Below are positions 8,340 through 17,336 of a stretch of 64,000 nt of DNA, piece after piece (within the stretch, counting starts at the first letter, position 1; the number at the start of each line of letters is the position of its first letter). Source of the stretch: Halegenticoccus tardaugens (lineage in GTDB: Archaea; Halobacteriota; Halobacteria; Halobacteriales; Haloferacaceae); the NCBI RefSeq assembly GCF_004116405.1, contig NZ_SDIC01000007.1:234494-298493 (forward strand), written 5' to 3'. The notes beneath the pieces were generated by a model that had not been told where the DNA came from, did not search any database, and saw only the letters and a program-made list of their open reading frames with translations. The position numbers were made by a program, and so were the translations under genes.

Positions 8340-9800
8340 ATGTTCGGTAGCCAGACGTGGGAGAACGAAGAGCACATATCCGACTCTTCGGTGACAGCCG
8401 AGGAGAAATCCATCTCTGACGTGGACTTCAGGCAGAACGGGTGGAGACCGAAAATTCGGTTTGTTGTCGCGTTTCTAACTGGAGGGTTCGTCTTTCTGTT
8501 TCCCATCCAATGGGAGGGGCAGACGACAATTCCCCTCGACGTCATCATGACGCTCATCCAAAACGCGTCGACGGCCGCCGTCGAACTGTTTGCTCTGGGT
8601 ACCATCATCAGTGGCGGTGTTCTCACAACTGTCGCGGAAGTTCACTACCGCGGAGCACCGGTCCTCAGCGATCGGACGGAAGCATTGCTCGAATTAGAGT
8701 ACTGGCGAACGGCGACGGTATTCGTGGTGTTCCGACTCGCCGCCGTCTTCTTCGCGTTCGCGATTTTGCTCGACATCGGTCCGGCGTGGATGCTGGCCGA
8801 CTCTATCGTCAACATCGCTTGGGGTGCGCTCGTCATTACAGTCGCACTCGTGATTCCCATCGGTGCCATCTTCGTCAATCTGCTCGCCGAACTCGGTGGT
8901 CTTCAGTTCATTGGGACGTTGGCGCAACCGCTCATGCGGCCCGTGTTCAATCTCCCCGGCCGGTCGGCCCTCGACAGCGCGGCATCATGGCTCGGGTCGT
9001 TCAGCATCGGTTACTATCTCACCCGAAACGTCTTCGACCGCGGAGGATACAACAAGCGCGAGGTGTTCGTAATCTGTACCTGTTTCGCGACCGCAAACCT
9101 CGGGACTGTCGGGGCGGTCGCGGCGATTCTCGGCCTTCTCCACGTCTTCCCCGTCATCGTCCTCCTATACATCGTCTCGACGCTCGTCGTCGCGGCGGTC
9201 CTCGTTCGGATTCCGCCGCTCTCGACGGTGCCCGAGGAGTACATCGCGGACCCCGATCCGGAACCGCAGTTCACCGGGACCGTCGGCGACTACCTCCGGT
9301 TCGCCTTCAACGAGGGTGTGGCCGCGGCTGAGGAGGGAGAATCGATACTCGGAGCCTCGTTCACCGGATTCGTTGACGGGTTGAAGCTCGCCGGGACGGT
9401 GGTCGGGTCCGTACTGACGATGTCGATGGTCGTCCTCCTCCTTGAAGCGTACACGCCCCTCTTCCAGTACATCGCCGAACCGTTCGTCCCCGTCATGTCC
9501 TTGCTCGGTATCCCAGATCCACATATGGCTACCATCGGCATCATTCTCGGCGGGGCGGAGTTCTTCATCGGTGGCACGTTCGTCGTCGAAGCCGATCTGG
9601 TCACGCAGGTGTTCGTCCTCGTCGTAACGAGTGCACAGGCGATTTTCTTCTCCGCGCCAGCGCCGATGATGGTCGACATGTTCGACGACATCCCGATGCG
9701 GTTCCGCGACCTCTTCCTCCTCCTGGTCATGCGCACCGTCCTCCTGGTGCCTGTCGCCGCGATCCTGACTCACGGGGCGGCGGCAGTCGGACTTATCTAA
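8340..9800 (+). CDS. YjiH-family membrane protein with nucleoside-recognition (gate) domains
   Basis: A 486-residue integral membrane protein with roughly ten to twelve hydrophobic segments. The composition and motifs, such as 'SAASWLGSFSIGYYLTRNVF', 'CTCFATANLGTVGAVAAILG' and 'GIILGGAEFFIGGTFVVE', fit the YjiH/gate-domain family. An acidic cytoplasmic N-terminus of about 40 residues comes before the first membrane span. The family is thought to be transporters, but substrates are largely unproven. It follows the maleate-isomerase-like gene by about 100 bases on the same strand, so it may import the corresponding organic acid. A TATA-like stretch ('ttataattattatattgag') lies about 40 to 55 bases before the ATG, so it may have its own transcript. 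Confidence 0.8.
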   Translation: MFGSQTWENEEHISDSSVTAEEKSISDVDFRQNGWRPKIRFVVAFLTGGFVFLFPIQWEGQTTIPLDVIMTLIQNASTAAVELFALGTIISGGVLTTVAEVHYRGAPVLSDRTEALLELEYWRTATVFVVFRLAAVFFAFAILLDIGPAWMLADSIVNIAWGALVITVALVIPIGAIFVNLLAELGGLQFIGTLAQPLMRPVFNLPGRSALDSAASWLGSFSIGYYLTRNVFDRGGYNKREVFVICTCFATANLGTVGAVAAILGLLHVFPVIVLLYIVSTLVVAAVLVRIPPLSTVPEEYIADPDPEPQFTGTVGDYLRFAFNEGVAAAEEGESILGASFTGFVDGLKLAGTVVGSVLTMSMVVLLLEAYTPLFQYIAEPFVPVMSLLGIPDPHMATIGIILGGAEFFIGGTFVVEADLVTQVFVLVVTSAQAIFFSAPAPMMVDMFDDIPMRFRDLFLLLVMRTVLLVPVAAILTHGAAAVGLI

Positions 9801-9869
9801 TCCGATACGACCCGCCGTTAGTGGGATCCAGAGACCCGGACTCTCATCCGAAAGAACCGCCGGCAGCTT

Positions 9870-10265
9870 TCAGTCGTCGGTCGTTTCGTACAGAACCGGT
9901 TGGTCCGACTTCAGAACGACATCCTGTGAGACACTTCCGAACAGTGCTTTGCCCGTCGGCGACCGCTTCCGCCCGGCGAGGCTAACGACGTCGGCGTCGA
10001 CTCGCGCTGCCTCATCGAGTATCTCCTGAACCGCGTCACCACTCGACTGTTCAACTTCGACATCGAACCCCGCTGCTTCGAGGCGTTCGAGGGCCGCTGC
10101 AACCGAGTTGAGCTTCCGCGCGTCGGCCCCCTCGTCGTCGGCCCGGAAGACGTGAAAGAGAACGAGTCGCATGTCGTCTCTCACGAGTGGCAGTTCGAGT
10201 ATCGACTCGGCCTGTCCCTCCGCCTGTTCGACATCCGTGTCGATCGCGAGTGGTATCGTCATCAT
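9870..10265 (-). CDS. Universal stress protein (UspA family)
   Basis: A 131-residue single-domain UspA protein. It has the alternating strand-helix layout, the strand 'DMRLVLFHVFR' and the C-terminal segment 'ALFGSVSQDVVLKSDQPVLY', which matches the family's G-x-S/V-x-Q-DVV-x-S loop and terminal strand. The ATP-binding G-2x-G-9x-G pattern is only partly preserved ('LAGRKRSPTGKALFGSVS'). It converges on the YjiH gene and lies downstream of the fumarylacetoacetate-hydrolase-family gene. Its first ATG overlaps the TGA of a possible 60-codon frame, as expected for translational coupling. UspA domains often sit beside transporter genes in haloarchaea. Confidence 0.88.
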   Translation of the reverse strand: MMTIPLAIDTDVEQAEGQAESILELPLVRDDMRLVLFHVFRADDEGADARKLNSVAAALERLEAAGFDVEVEQSSGDAVQEILDEAARVDADVVSLAGRKRSPTGKALFGSVSQDVVLKSDQPVLYETTDD

Positions 10266-10444
10266 GGTCTGTGACGGGTCCTGAAGGAGAACACATCGCT
10301 GCCCTGTTCAGTTCCCATGGATACGACGCTGGTGACCATCATATGCCTTGTCACGTCTTGCCGCTGCCCGTTCACGGAACAGACCGACGATACCTCGAAG
10401 AGTTCGTCGGACGAGACGAGTTCGCGACAATCCTCGCAGATCAT
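10262..10444 (-). CDS. Possible small protein coupled to the stress-protein gene
   Basis: A 60-codon frame between the fumarylacetoacetate-hydrolase-family gene and the UspA gene, all on the minus strand. It begins with a C-x2-C motif ('MICEDCRELVSSDELFE'), which could bind metal with a third Cys near residue 22. Its stop codon overlaps the UspA start as ATGATG. That overlap and the same-strand placement favour a real gene. The C-terminal half has no recognisable character. I do not recognise the family, and it may be spurious or a fragment of a larger zinc-ribbon protein. Confidence 0.3.
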   Translation of the reverse strand: MICEDCRELVSSDELFEVSSVCSVNGQRQDVTRHMMVTSVVSMGTEQGSDVFSFRTRHRP

Positions 10445-10525
10445 CCGTCGTTGGAGAGCGTACTTCCACAGTCTCCCGCCCCACTCCGGATCGTGTTAAG
10501 TCGAGGAAACGTCCCGACGCGACCG

Positions 10526-11395
10526 CTACTGGCCGCCCTTTTCGACGTTCACATCAGCGAAGGAGACATCGCGCTGGGTGACGTCGACAGTCATCGAACC
10601 GACGGACTCGATTTCGGCGTCCACGATGTCACCGTCGTTCAGTTCGCTGACACCCTCGGGCGTCCCCGTGGTAACGACGTCACCGGCTTCAAGAGTCGCC
10701 CCGATGGAGGCGTACTGCACCACGTCGGCGCAGGTGTACACCATATCGCTGGTGTTCGCGTCTTGCCGCACCTCGCCGTTGAGGTCAAGTCGCATGTCGA
10801 GGTTTTGCGGATTGTCTATCTCGTCGGGTGTGACGACCGAGGGGCCAATGACAGTGAAGGTATCGTACGACTTGCGGTTCGAGCGGTCTTGGTCGCCGCG
10901 GACAGAGATATCCAGCAGGATAGTGTACCCGAAGATACTGTCCCACGCTTCGTCGACGCTGACGTCCTTCACGTCCTCGCCAATTACGAACGCAAGTTCG
11001 ACTTCGTGGTCGACTCGACGGTCGTCGAAGGGGAGTTCGATACCGTGGTCCGGTCCGACGACGCTCGACGGTGCCTTCAGGAAGTAGCCCTTGTCCTTGA
11101 TGGAGAACCACTCGTCGGTGGTGATGTCTTTGTCAGCGATGGCCTCCTCAATGTGCTTCTCATAGTTCAGGGGCGCGGCGACGACCTTGACAGGGCGCTT
11201 CACCGGCGACTCGACAGTGACGTCCTCACGCCGGAAGTCCGGGTCGGCGTCGGCATATTCATTGGCGTCGTAGTCGCCTTGGATGTACTCCACGAGAGGG
11301 TCCTCAGCGTCAATACCGAGGCGGTCAGTCACGTCTACGATGCCGTCTTCTGTGAGCAGTCCCAGGCGGTCCTGGTCGAAACACACGAATCGCAT
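10526..11395 (-). CDS. Fumarylacetoacetate hydrolase (FAH) family protein
   Basis: A 289-residue FAH-family enzyme. The C-terminal catalytic domain has the metal-binding acidic signature in 'DHEVELAFVIGEDVKDVS' and 'GYTILLDISVRG', and ends with 'LEAGDVVTTGTPEGVSEL', the family's GTP-x-GV loop. The N-terminal domain is short ('MRFVCFDQDRLGLLTEDG'). I start here because the longer in-frame extension is not family-like and a TATA-like 'gtttatta' lies about 26 bases upstream. Members hydrolyse acylpyruvates or act as decarboxylases/hydratases in aromatic catabolism. Together with the nearby maleate isomerase it suggests a fumarylpyruvate or maleylpyruvate branch, although no ring-cleaving dioxygenase is present. 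Confidence 0.88.
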   Translation of the reverse strand: MRFVCFDQDRLGLLTEDGIVDVTDRLGIDAEDPLVEYIQGDYDANEYADADPDFRREDVTVESPVKRPVKVVAAPLNYEKHIEEAIADKDITTDEWFSIKDKGYFLKAPSSVVGPDHGIELPFDDRRVDHEVELAFVIGEDVKDVSVDEAWDSIFGYTILLDISVRGDQDRSNRKSYDTFTVIGPSVVTPDEIDNPQNLDMRLDLNGEVRQDANTSDMVYTCADVVQYASIGATLEAGDVVTTGTPEGVSELNDGDIVDAEIESVGSMTVDVTQRDVSFADVNVEKGGQ

Positions 11396-11703
11396 GTATG
11401 GTTTTCTATCCAGCGTGGTAATAAACCATGCCATTCCCGAAATTCTGTACCGACAAGAAGACGTTTCGAGGATACCGAACTGTTCGGTGATTTGTTCAGT
11501 ATGCCGGTCTCCGACGCGTAATTCGTCATCGTCCGACCAACTGTTGAGGATGAGAGCCGATTGCCGTGACTGACCCACGAACTGAGAGAAAAGTAAGAGA
11601 ACGGTCGTACGTCCCTACAACTTCGATTTTGTCGAACTACCCTGTCGGCTGTCACCAATATACTATCTAGCGAATCAGGGAAGATGCCCTCTCAGGCACT
11701 GTC
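11396..11703. other. Intergenic, promoter side of the FAH-family gene
   Basis: About 310 bases between the FAH-family gene and the IS701-type element. The part next to the FAH-family gene carries its likely TATA element (about 11421-11430). No gene or RNA is recognisable in the remainder. Confidence 0.4.
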
Positions 11704-12946
11704 TAGTTACTTGACTTCGCACGTTAGACGAACATTCCCTTGATCTTGCGCATTAACTCGTCGGTGCTGCGGTCGGGGCTGTTGAGTGCCCAAGAGAGAA
11801 GGTTTTGAACGCTTTCGCGGAACGAACGCTTGACATCGTTGCGAAGTGAACTCGCACGTACGAGAATCGTTCCAACAGCTCTCTCTGCAGCACCGAGCTT
11901 CAGGAGGCTGTAGGCCAACATCAGCAGGTGCCAGTGCCGACTGGTACCTGCGGCGTGCCGGAGCTCGCAGTCTCCCAAACCAAGATCCTGCTTTGTGTCC
12001 CTGAAGAACGTCTCCACTCGCCATCTCATCGCGGACAACGTGATGAGATGGCTCGCTGGCGCAGCGATCTTGTTCGAGACGATGTACTTCACGCTCGCTT
12101 CGTCTTTCTCGCTCGATTCCTCCTCGGTGATCAGCAACGTCACCACGCCGAGACGGCTAACATCGCGCTTCTGCGTCCAGATGTGGTAGGTTTCGCCGTC
12201 GACCGCGGGACTGTGTCGATACGCTTGCCGAGCGCATTGACACGGAGCCGGTCACCGCCGTAGCTCACGAGTGCGTGGCTTTTGACCGCTGAAACCCACT
12301 CTTTCCCGTAGGTTTCGAGATGCGTGACGAATTCCTCGGAACAATAGCTCGTGTCGAAGAGATAGGTGTCCGCGCGGACATCTATCTCGATGAGCTCGTC
12401 GACGAGTTCGATAGCTAGCCCAACGCGTCGATGTGCGTCTTTTCCGTAGAGACGGAAGGTGAGTGAGTAGGTGGTTTTGTCGTCGGCGTAGAGCGCGTAG
12501 ATAATGTTCTGGCCCCAGATGTATCCTGGGACGGTGTAATCGTAGAATTTCCCGGCGTTAGGGATGTGTTCGCCGACTTTGTGCGTGAAGGTGTCGTCAT
12601 TATCGACGACACCGTCACTGGTCCATCTGGTATCGTCGGCCTGCTGGAGGAGTTCGAGTCGTTCTCTGTTGAGTCGGTCTTCGTCCCAGTCGTACTCGGT
12701 GAAGAACTTGTTGAGTGCGCGTTCGCTGTTGACCGGAAGAACGTGGTTCGAGATGCCCTGAACGGTCTTGTTGGTGGCGGCAACAAGACCTGTCACGGAG
12801 GTCTTGGCGTGGTGTTTCTGCCTCGTTGGGAAACACTCCACTGGTCGATTGGCTCAATACACGATAAGAACGACGTGATCGGAAGCATCGCGTTTCACCC
12901 TCTCTCTACGGGCTCAGGCTACATAACGTGCGAAGTCAAGTAACTA
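11704..12946. mobile_element. IS701-like insertion sequence with perfect 23-bp terminal inverted repeats
   Basis: A 1.24-kb element bounded by perfect 23-bp inverted repeats, 11704-11726 beginning TAGTTACTTGAC and its complement at 12924-12946. The match continues imperfectly for four more bases outward. The transposase lies between them on the minus strand in two overlapping frames. The outer tetranucleotides CTAG and CTAA would fit the YTAR target preference known for IS701, but I cannot fix a target duplication. The intact ends suggest a fairly recent insertion that has since acquired one frameshift. Confidence 0.85.
11724..12841 (-). pseudogene. IS701-like transposase, single frameshift
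   Basis: The N-terminal two-thirds (from a GTG at the right end, 'CFPTRQKHHAKTSVTGLVA') and the C-terminal third ('TLLITEEESSEKDEASVKY ... AMRWRVETFFRDTKQDLGL') are in different frames. They join near 12200, where the expected sequence 'VDGETYHIWTQKRDV' is encoded only in the second frame. The DDE acidic residues appear as 'YLFDTSYCSEEF' and 'RWRVETFFRDTKQDLG'. Everything else looks full length (about 374 residues combined), so a single indel inactivated it, unless the shift is programmed. It lies inside perfect inverted repeats. Confidence 0.85.
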
Positions 12947-13424
12947 AACACGGCCCTTCAACTTGTGCAATCCACATTTCATTCCAATATGGAACGGGAG
13001 TGAGCACGAAATTCTCTCTATTGAGGCGCTTTCTTTCTTCACCATCTACGTCACTGATCGTTACAAATACCGCAGTTTATTTGAAATGGAAATTGTCTAT
13101 GACAAGGAAGATAAATACCGATTCATCAGATTCAACTTGAACACGTACCGAGATTCGATTGTATCACGTCCGTATCGATGCACGAGTACAACGTCGTCGC
13201 CCGCATCGATTACTTTAGGAAGATGATGGGACAGACGACGATAACGATACAGCGTATAAGATTGAGGGACCGAGTGCAGACAATGCTCAACGCCAGCTTT
13301 GATTATAGAAAGGGTTAACCGAGCATGAAGTCTTTGATTACAAACGTAGTAATGTAATAATACTATTCCCTGATACAAATGTGCGCTGAGGGAAATTCAC
13401 ACGAGCGTTCACTATGGAGAAATT
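12947..13424. other. Intergenic stretch with a possible gene fragment
   Basis: About 480 A/T-rich bases between the IS701-like element and the third IclR gene. A minus-strand frame (13097-13378) contains a protein-like tail, 'VIDAGDDVVLVHRYGRDT', that may be a relic, but I cannot name a family. The motif 'tagtaatgtaat' near 13350 also occurs near 3285, just after the first IclR gene. This could be a shared element or chance. Confidence 0.3.
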
Positions 13425-14201
13425 TTACGAATGGGCAATAGTTAGCTCGATTTCGTTAACTACGCTGAGTATAAGGTGAGGCATTTCCTCCTTTATTGGC
13501 TTACCACGCATCCGGTGGCTCGGTCCCGACACCGTGCAGGCACCTATCACAGTGTCATCGGGAGCTTTCATTGGAGCACTCACTGCAAACAGCCCCTTTG
13601 TACTCTCCCCTAAACTGAAGCTATATCCACGATCACGAATTTCCTCCAGCTCTTCGAACAGGGTATCACGATCTGTGATCGTCATATCGTTCGCCGCTGG
13701 TAGGCCGTGACGATCAATGATTTCATTTACTCGCTTAGGTGGGAGTTGGGAGAGAATAGCCTTTCCAGAAGCTGTTTGATGGAGATACATCCGGGTTCCA
13801 GTACGCGTTCGCGAGGGGACACCATGTCGGCCTGATTCACGGTAAAGGACGACCGCTAACCCGCTTTCTTCGGTCATAAACTGAGTAACTTCGTTCGTCT
13901 TTTCAGCCAATTCTTGGAGCTTCGGTTTTATGATGTTCACACCAGGAAATTGAGAGCGAACGTGCCCTCCAATGTCGAGAAACCGAAATCCGAGTCGATA
14001 TTTGGACTCTTCTTTGACAATGTAATCATGATCAACCATTGTATTTAGATGTTTATGAGCTGTACTTTTCGCGATGTCGCTGTGGTCAGCGATTTCAGTC
14101 AGCTGTGCCTCTCCAAGGTCTTCTAGTGTTTCGATAAGCTTGAACGTCGTGCTGAGGCTCTTTATCCGTGCAGGCACATCTGAATTCTCTTGATCTATCA
14201 T
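13425..14201 (-). CDS. IclR-family transcriptional regulator
   Basis: A 258-residue IclR regulator with an N-terminal winged helix ('LTEIADHSDIAKSTAHKHL') and an effector domain carrying 'HQTASGKAILSQLPPKRVNE' and 'CTVSGPSHRMRG'. I chose the ATG before 'IDQENSDVPARIKSLSTTF'; twelve further codons upstream are possible but not family-like. It diverges from the thiolase gene with about 290 A/T-rich bases between them, which is long enough for regulated promoters on both sides. The thiolase/DUF35/SDR/MFS series is the likely target. That series begins with a nonsense-interrupted gene, so the regulatory circuit may be decaying. Confidence 0.9.
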   Translation of the reverse strand: MIDQENSDVPARIKSLSTTFKLIETLEDLGEAQLTEIADHSDIAKSTAHKHLNTMVDHDYIVKEESKYRLGFRFLDIGGHVRSQFPGVNIIKPKLQELAEKTNEVTQFMTEESGLAVVLYRESGRHGVPSRTRTGTRMYLHQTASGKAILSQLPPKRVNEIIDRHGLPAANDMTITDRDTLFEELEEIRDRGYSFSLGESTKGLFAVSAPMKAPDDTVIGACTVSGPSHRMRGKPIKEEMPHLILSVVNEIELTIAHS

Positions 14202-14493
14202 AGGGTATTGTGGTGTGTTCTCATATTTATAATTCACTAATGAGAAATGACTGGCTCGAATTCGCGTGATTTACTAAGCAACTACCCAAATTTTAAATAT
14301 ATTGACTTATTGAATATCTATCATACCCGCATCGGTATCACGGCCGTAAATCTCACATCACGAGCCCATAACCAGGATGCCATTGGTTATTTTTCATATT
14401 ACTCTCCTAGTATAAAAACCACCATAGTTCTTTCTCCGGCATTTCCGGGATCCGTAGATGTATCTCTTCGGATGCAGCAAGGTAACCACCATC

Positions 14494-15660
14494 ATGACTG
14501 AGACACATACTCCGCATGTCATAGGGATCGGCCAAATACCAAACGGTACATACGACATTCCAGCACGGGATTTAGCAGTCAATGTCCTTCTTGAGGCACT
14601 AGCAGACGCATCGTTATCACCCTCTGACCTTGATGGAATTTATATGCCAACGCCTCGGGCATGGATGCCACAGAAGTTCTTTTCGACGTATCTGATACAC
14701 CATCTTGGGCTTGACTTACATCAATCGATGGAGATTTCGACTGGTGGGACGAGTGGGGCACGCGCGCTCCACTCCGCGGTAACCGATATCCGTACAGGCG
14801 CCGTCAACACGGCTGTCGTCCTCGCCACAGAACGAAACTCACTGATTGAGACGAGTGGATCATACTTCCAGTATATTCTCCGTGTCTTTGACGTGGAATT
14901 TCAATCACCGATCGGAATGTCGATCCCAGGAGTCTACGCACAAAGTCTCTAACGCTACGTTTACGAGTATGGCCTTAATAGAGAAGACATTGCCGAGATT
15001 GCCGTCAAAAACCGCAATAATGCTCGCGAAAATCCATACGCCGTGTTCGACACGCAAGTTACACGTGGCGATGTTCTCGGTTCTCGGCTGATCGCCGACC
15101 CGATCAGACTCCTTGAGTGTCCAGCACCCTGTGACGGTGCTGCTGCGTTAGTATTGACGAACGACTCTATCGCAGAGACCGCGCACGGGGCCGTGGAAAT
15201 CAGTGGAATTGGTTCTCACCACGCTCCGAGCCACCTACTCATGAGTCGTGATATTTCCGTGACCGAACTGCCAGCTGTCAGAGCCGCCGCGCAACAAGCC
15301 AGTGGAGAAGCCGAGCTCGAACTCGACGAATTCGACGTCTACGAGCCGTACGCTCCGTTTCCTCACATTGAGGCAATCATTACGGAAGAACTCGGACTCG
15401 CCGAGGAAGGGCAGGGTGTTCAAGCGTGTCTTGAGGGAGAAACTGCCCCCGATGGTAAGTTCCCAATTAGTCCGTCTGGGGGATGCTTAGGTCGAGGCCA
15501 TCCACCTTTGGTCACACCGCTCATTAACCATGTTGAAGCTGTACGCCAGCTTCGCGGAATCGCTTCAACGCAAATTTTGAACGCTCAAAACGTCATGACG
15601 ACTGCAGAGCACGGACACGTTAACGGCGCGACCGCGACTATCTTCAGTACGGAGGCCTGA
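14494..15660 (+). pseudogene. Thiolase (SCP-x/acetyl-CoA acetyltransferase-like) interrupted by an in-frame stop
   Basis: A complete thiolase-like gene in one frame except for a TAA at 14950-14952. The first half includes 'STGGTSGARALHSAVTDI' and 'TAVVLATERN', the family's active-site region, although the usual Cys is not evident there. The second half resumes immediately as 'RYVYEYGLNREDIAEIAVKN' and continues to 'SPSGGCLGRGHPP', which matches the terminal G-G-x-x-x-x-GHP motif. The stop sits where family members have an ordinary residue before R-Y. A single C-to-T change (CAA to TAA) would create it. The DUF35 gene follows after three bases, a pairing typical of archaeal thiolase/OB-fold complexes. 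Readthrough or a sequencing error is possible. Confidence 0.85.
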
Positions 15661-15663
15661 CTC

Positions 15664-16065
15664 ATGCGGGAAACGGCATATACCGATCCGTTTTGGGAAG
15701 CGCTAGTTGACGGAAAGGTATTGATTCACCGCTGTGAGGAGTGCACCTCCCGATTCTTTCCTCCGGGACCTGTCTGCCCCTACTGCCAATCACTAGCTGT
15801 CGAGTGGCAGGAGTCGACCGGAAAGGGAACCTTGTTTTCGTTCACTCGACAGCACGTAACTGCCCCTGAGTTTGACGACGGACTCATTGTAGGTGTTATT
15901 GAATTAGACGATGAGCCGCGGTTACTCACGCCGATTGACGAACCCTACCAGGATCTCAGAATTGGTAACCGATTCAGAATTGAGTCATTCGAGTACGTGA
16001 GTGGATTCGATCGAGGCCGACTTGAGGACTATCCTTTTTTCGTCGCGAACAGAATCGACGGCTGA
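15664..16065 (+). CDS. Zn-ribbon/OB-fold acyl-CoA-associated protein (DUF35 family)
   Basis: A 133-residue DUF35 protein. An N-terminal rubredoxin-like zinc ribbon is formed by 'CEEC' and 'CPYC' (about residues 25-41). An OB-fold follows with 'GKGTLFSFTRQHV' and 'GVIELDDEPRLLTPI'. DUF35 proteins form complexes with thiolases (HMG-CoA/acetoacetyl-CoA systems) or acyl-CoA hydratases and channel the CoA substrate. The gene begins three bases after the thiolase stop, so they were a translationally linked pair. It is intact although its partner carries a nonsense codon, which suggests that the thiolase mutation is recent. Confidence 0.9.
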   Translation: MRETAYTDPFWEALVDGKVLIHRCEECTSRFFPPGPVCPYCQSLAVEWQESTGKGTLFSFTRQHVTAPEFDDGLIVGVIELDDEPRLLTPIDEPYQDLRIGNRFRIESFEYVSGFDRGRLEDYPFFVANRIDG

Positions 16066-16294
16066 TCGAATGAGAGTACTCGTCAAGCTCACACGGGTAG
16101 AACGCGTTGACTACCATAGTCCACGTCACAGCCGTGGATGGAATGTTCGAACGCCCATGGCGAATACTCTGTCTGCTACTCCCCTTTCCATAGTTTAATA
16201 CGGGGAGTTAACAATAACCACGGTATAGGTGAAACATTGAGAAACCGTCTTATTGCTCTCACAAGAAAGATAGGGAGGGCCCATCTCTGAGCAG

Positions 16295-17080
16295 ATGTAC
16301 ATGAAGATTCAGGGTGAAACCGCGTTCGTGACAGGCGGCAGCCGTGGTATCGGGCGATTGATCAGCATCGAACTGGCAAGCCATGACATCACTGTAGTTG
16401 TCGGCGACCTTGACGCCTCTAAACGGGAAAGGACCGTCAAGGAGATCGAAGACGCCGGCGGAGCGGCAATCGAAACCTACCTCGACCTTACTGATTCAGA
16501 GAGCGTTACCGGTGCGATTGCAGATGCGAGAGCCACTGTTGGCCCAATTGACATCTTCATAAACAATGCTGGTATCGCAGGTCCAACGGCACCGATCGAA
16601 GACGTTTCCCTTGATGAGTGGGATACTACCCTCTCAATCAACCTTAGTGGGGCCTTCCTCTGTGTTCGTGAGGTAATTGGTGAGATGAAATCGCGCGGCT
16701 ACGGTCGTGTGATCAACATTTCCTCATCCTCGGGGAAGCGTGCGGTCCCGATGCGGAGCCCGTATGCAAGCTCGAAAGCTGGGATGTTGGGACTCACTCG
16801 GACGATAGCAGCCGAGGGTGGGCCACACGGTGTCACCGCGAACGCGATCTGCCCAGGTCCCGTGAACGGACCACGAATTGACGACGTTATCGACAGGCGA
16901 GCAGCTAACTCTGAGCAGTCACGCGATGAAATCGTCGATGAAAAACAACAGGAGTCGCTCGTCTGTTCGTTCGTCGAACCGGATGATATCGCTAAAACCG
17001 TCTCGTACCTCTGCTCCGACGCGACAGACCGAATTACAGGACAGGCACTCAACGTCTCCGGCGGGAAGATCATTTACTGA
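16295..17080 (+). CDS. Short-chain dehydrogenase/reductase (SDR)
   Basis: A 261-residue classical SDR. The cofactor loop is 'TGGSRGIGR' (a TGxxxGxG variant), 'NNAG' is at about residue 90, and the catalytic Ser followed by Y-x3-K appears as 'SSSSGKRAVPMRSPYASSK'. The C-terminus 'ITGQALNVSGGKIIY' is typical of 3-oxoacyl reductases and related alcohol dehydrogenases. Two ATGs two codons apart are possible starts, and the first is used here. It follows the DUF35 gene by about 230 bases and precedes an MFS transporter. The substrate is unknown. Confidence 0.9.
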   Translation: MYMKIQGETAFVTGGSRGIGRLISIELASHDITVVVGDLDASKRERTVKEIEDAGGAAIETYLDLTDSESVTGAIADARATVGPIDIFINNAGIAGPTAPIEDVSLDEWDTTLSINLSGAFLCVREVIGEMKSRGYGRVINISSSSGKRAVPMRSPYASSKAGMLGLTRTIAAEGGPHGVTANAICPGPVNGPRIDDVIDRRAANSEQSRDEIVDEKQQESLVCSFVEPDDIAKTVSYLCSDATDRITGQALNVSGGKIIY

Positions 17081-17336
17081 GCGTGCAAATGAGACGACTT
17101 ACTCACTTGAAAATTCACCACACGAGCCTTGACAAAGGTATATTCGGATCGCTTTGTCTCTCAAGCCCGCCTAACGGCAGGTACGGAATCAAGGCTATCT
17201 GTCCCTGGGGTCTTTCTGATGTTCACTGAAACTGTTACAATGAGATTGTCAGCCGATCGCTCTTCGAGGCAGAACAATTGTGCCTCGAAGTGGCCTACGA
17301 GTTGAGTCCGTTCGCAGTAATAGGATACGCAACCTC

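Noticed and set aside
9165..9773. A 202-codon acidic/His-rich frame opposite the YjiH gene
   Set aside because: Acidic appearance comes from reading hydrophobic codons in reverse. The plus-strand membrane protein is well supported.
10187..11521. A 444-codon frame opposite the FAH-family and UspA genes
   Set aside because: It crosses three well-supported genes on the other strand and has a non-haloarchaeal composition.
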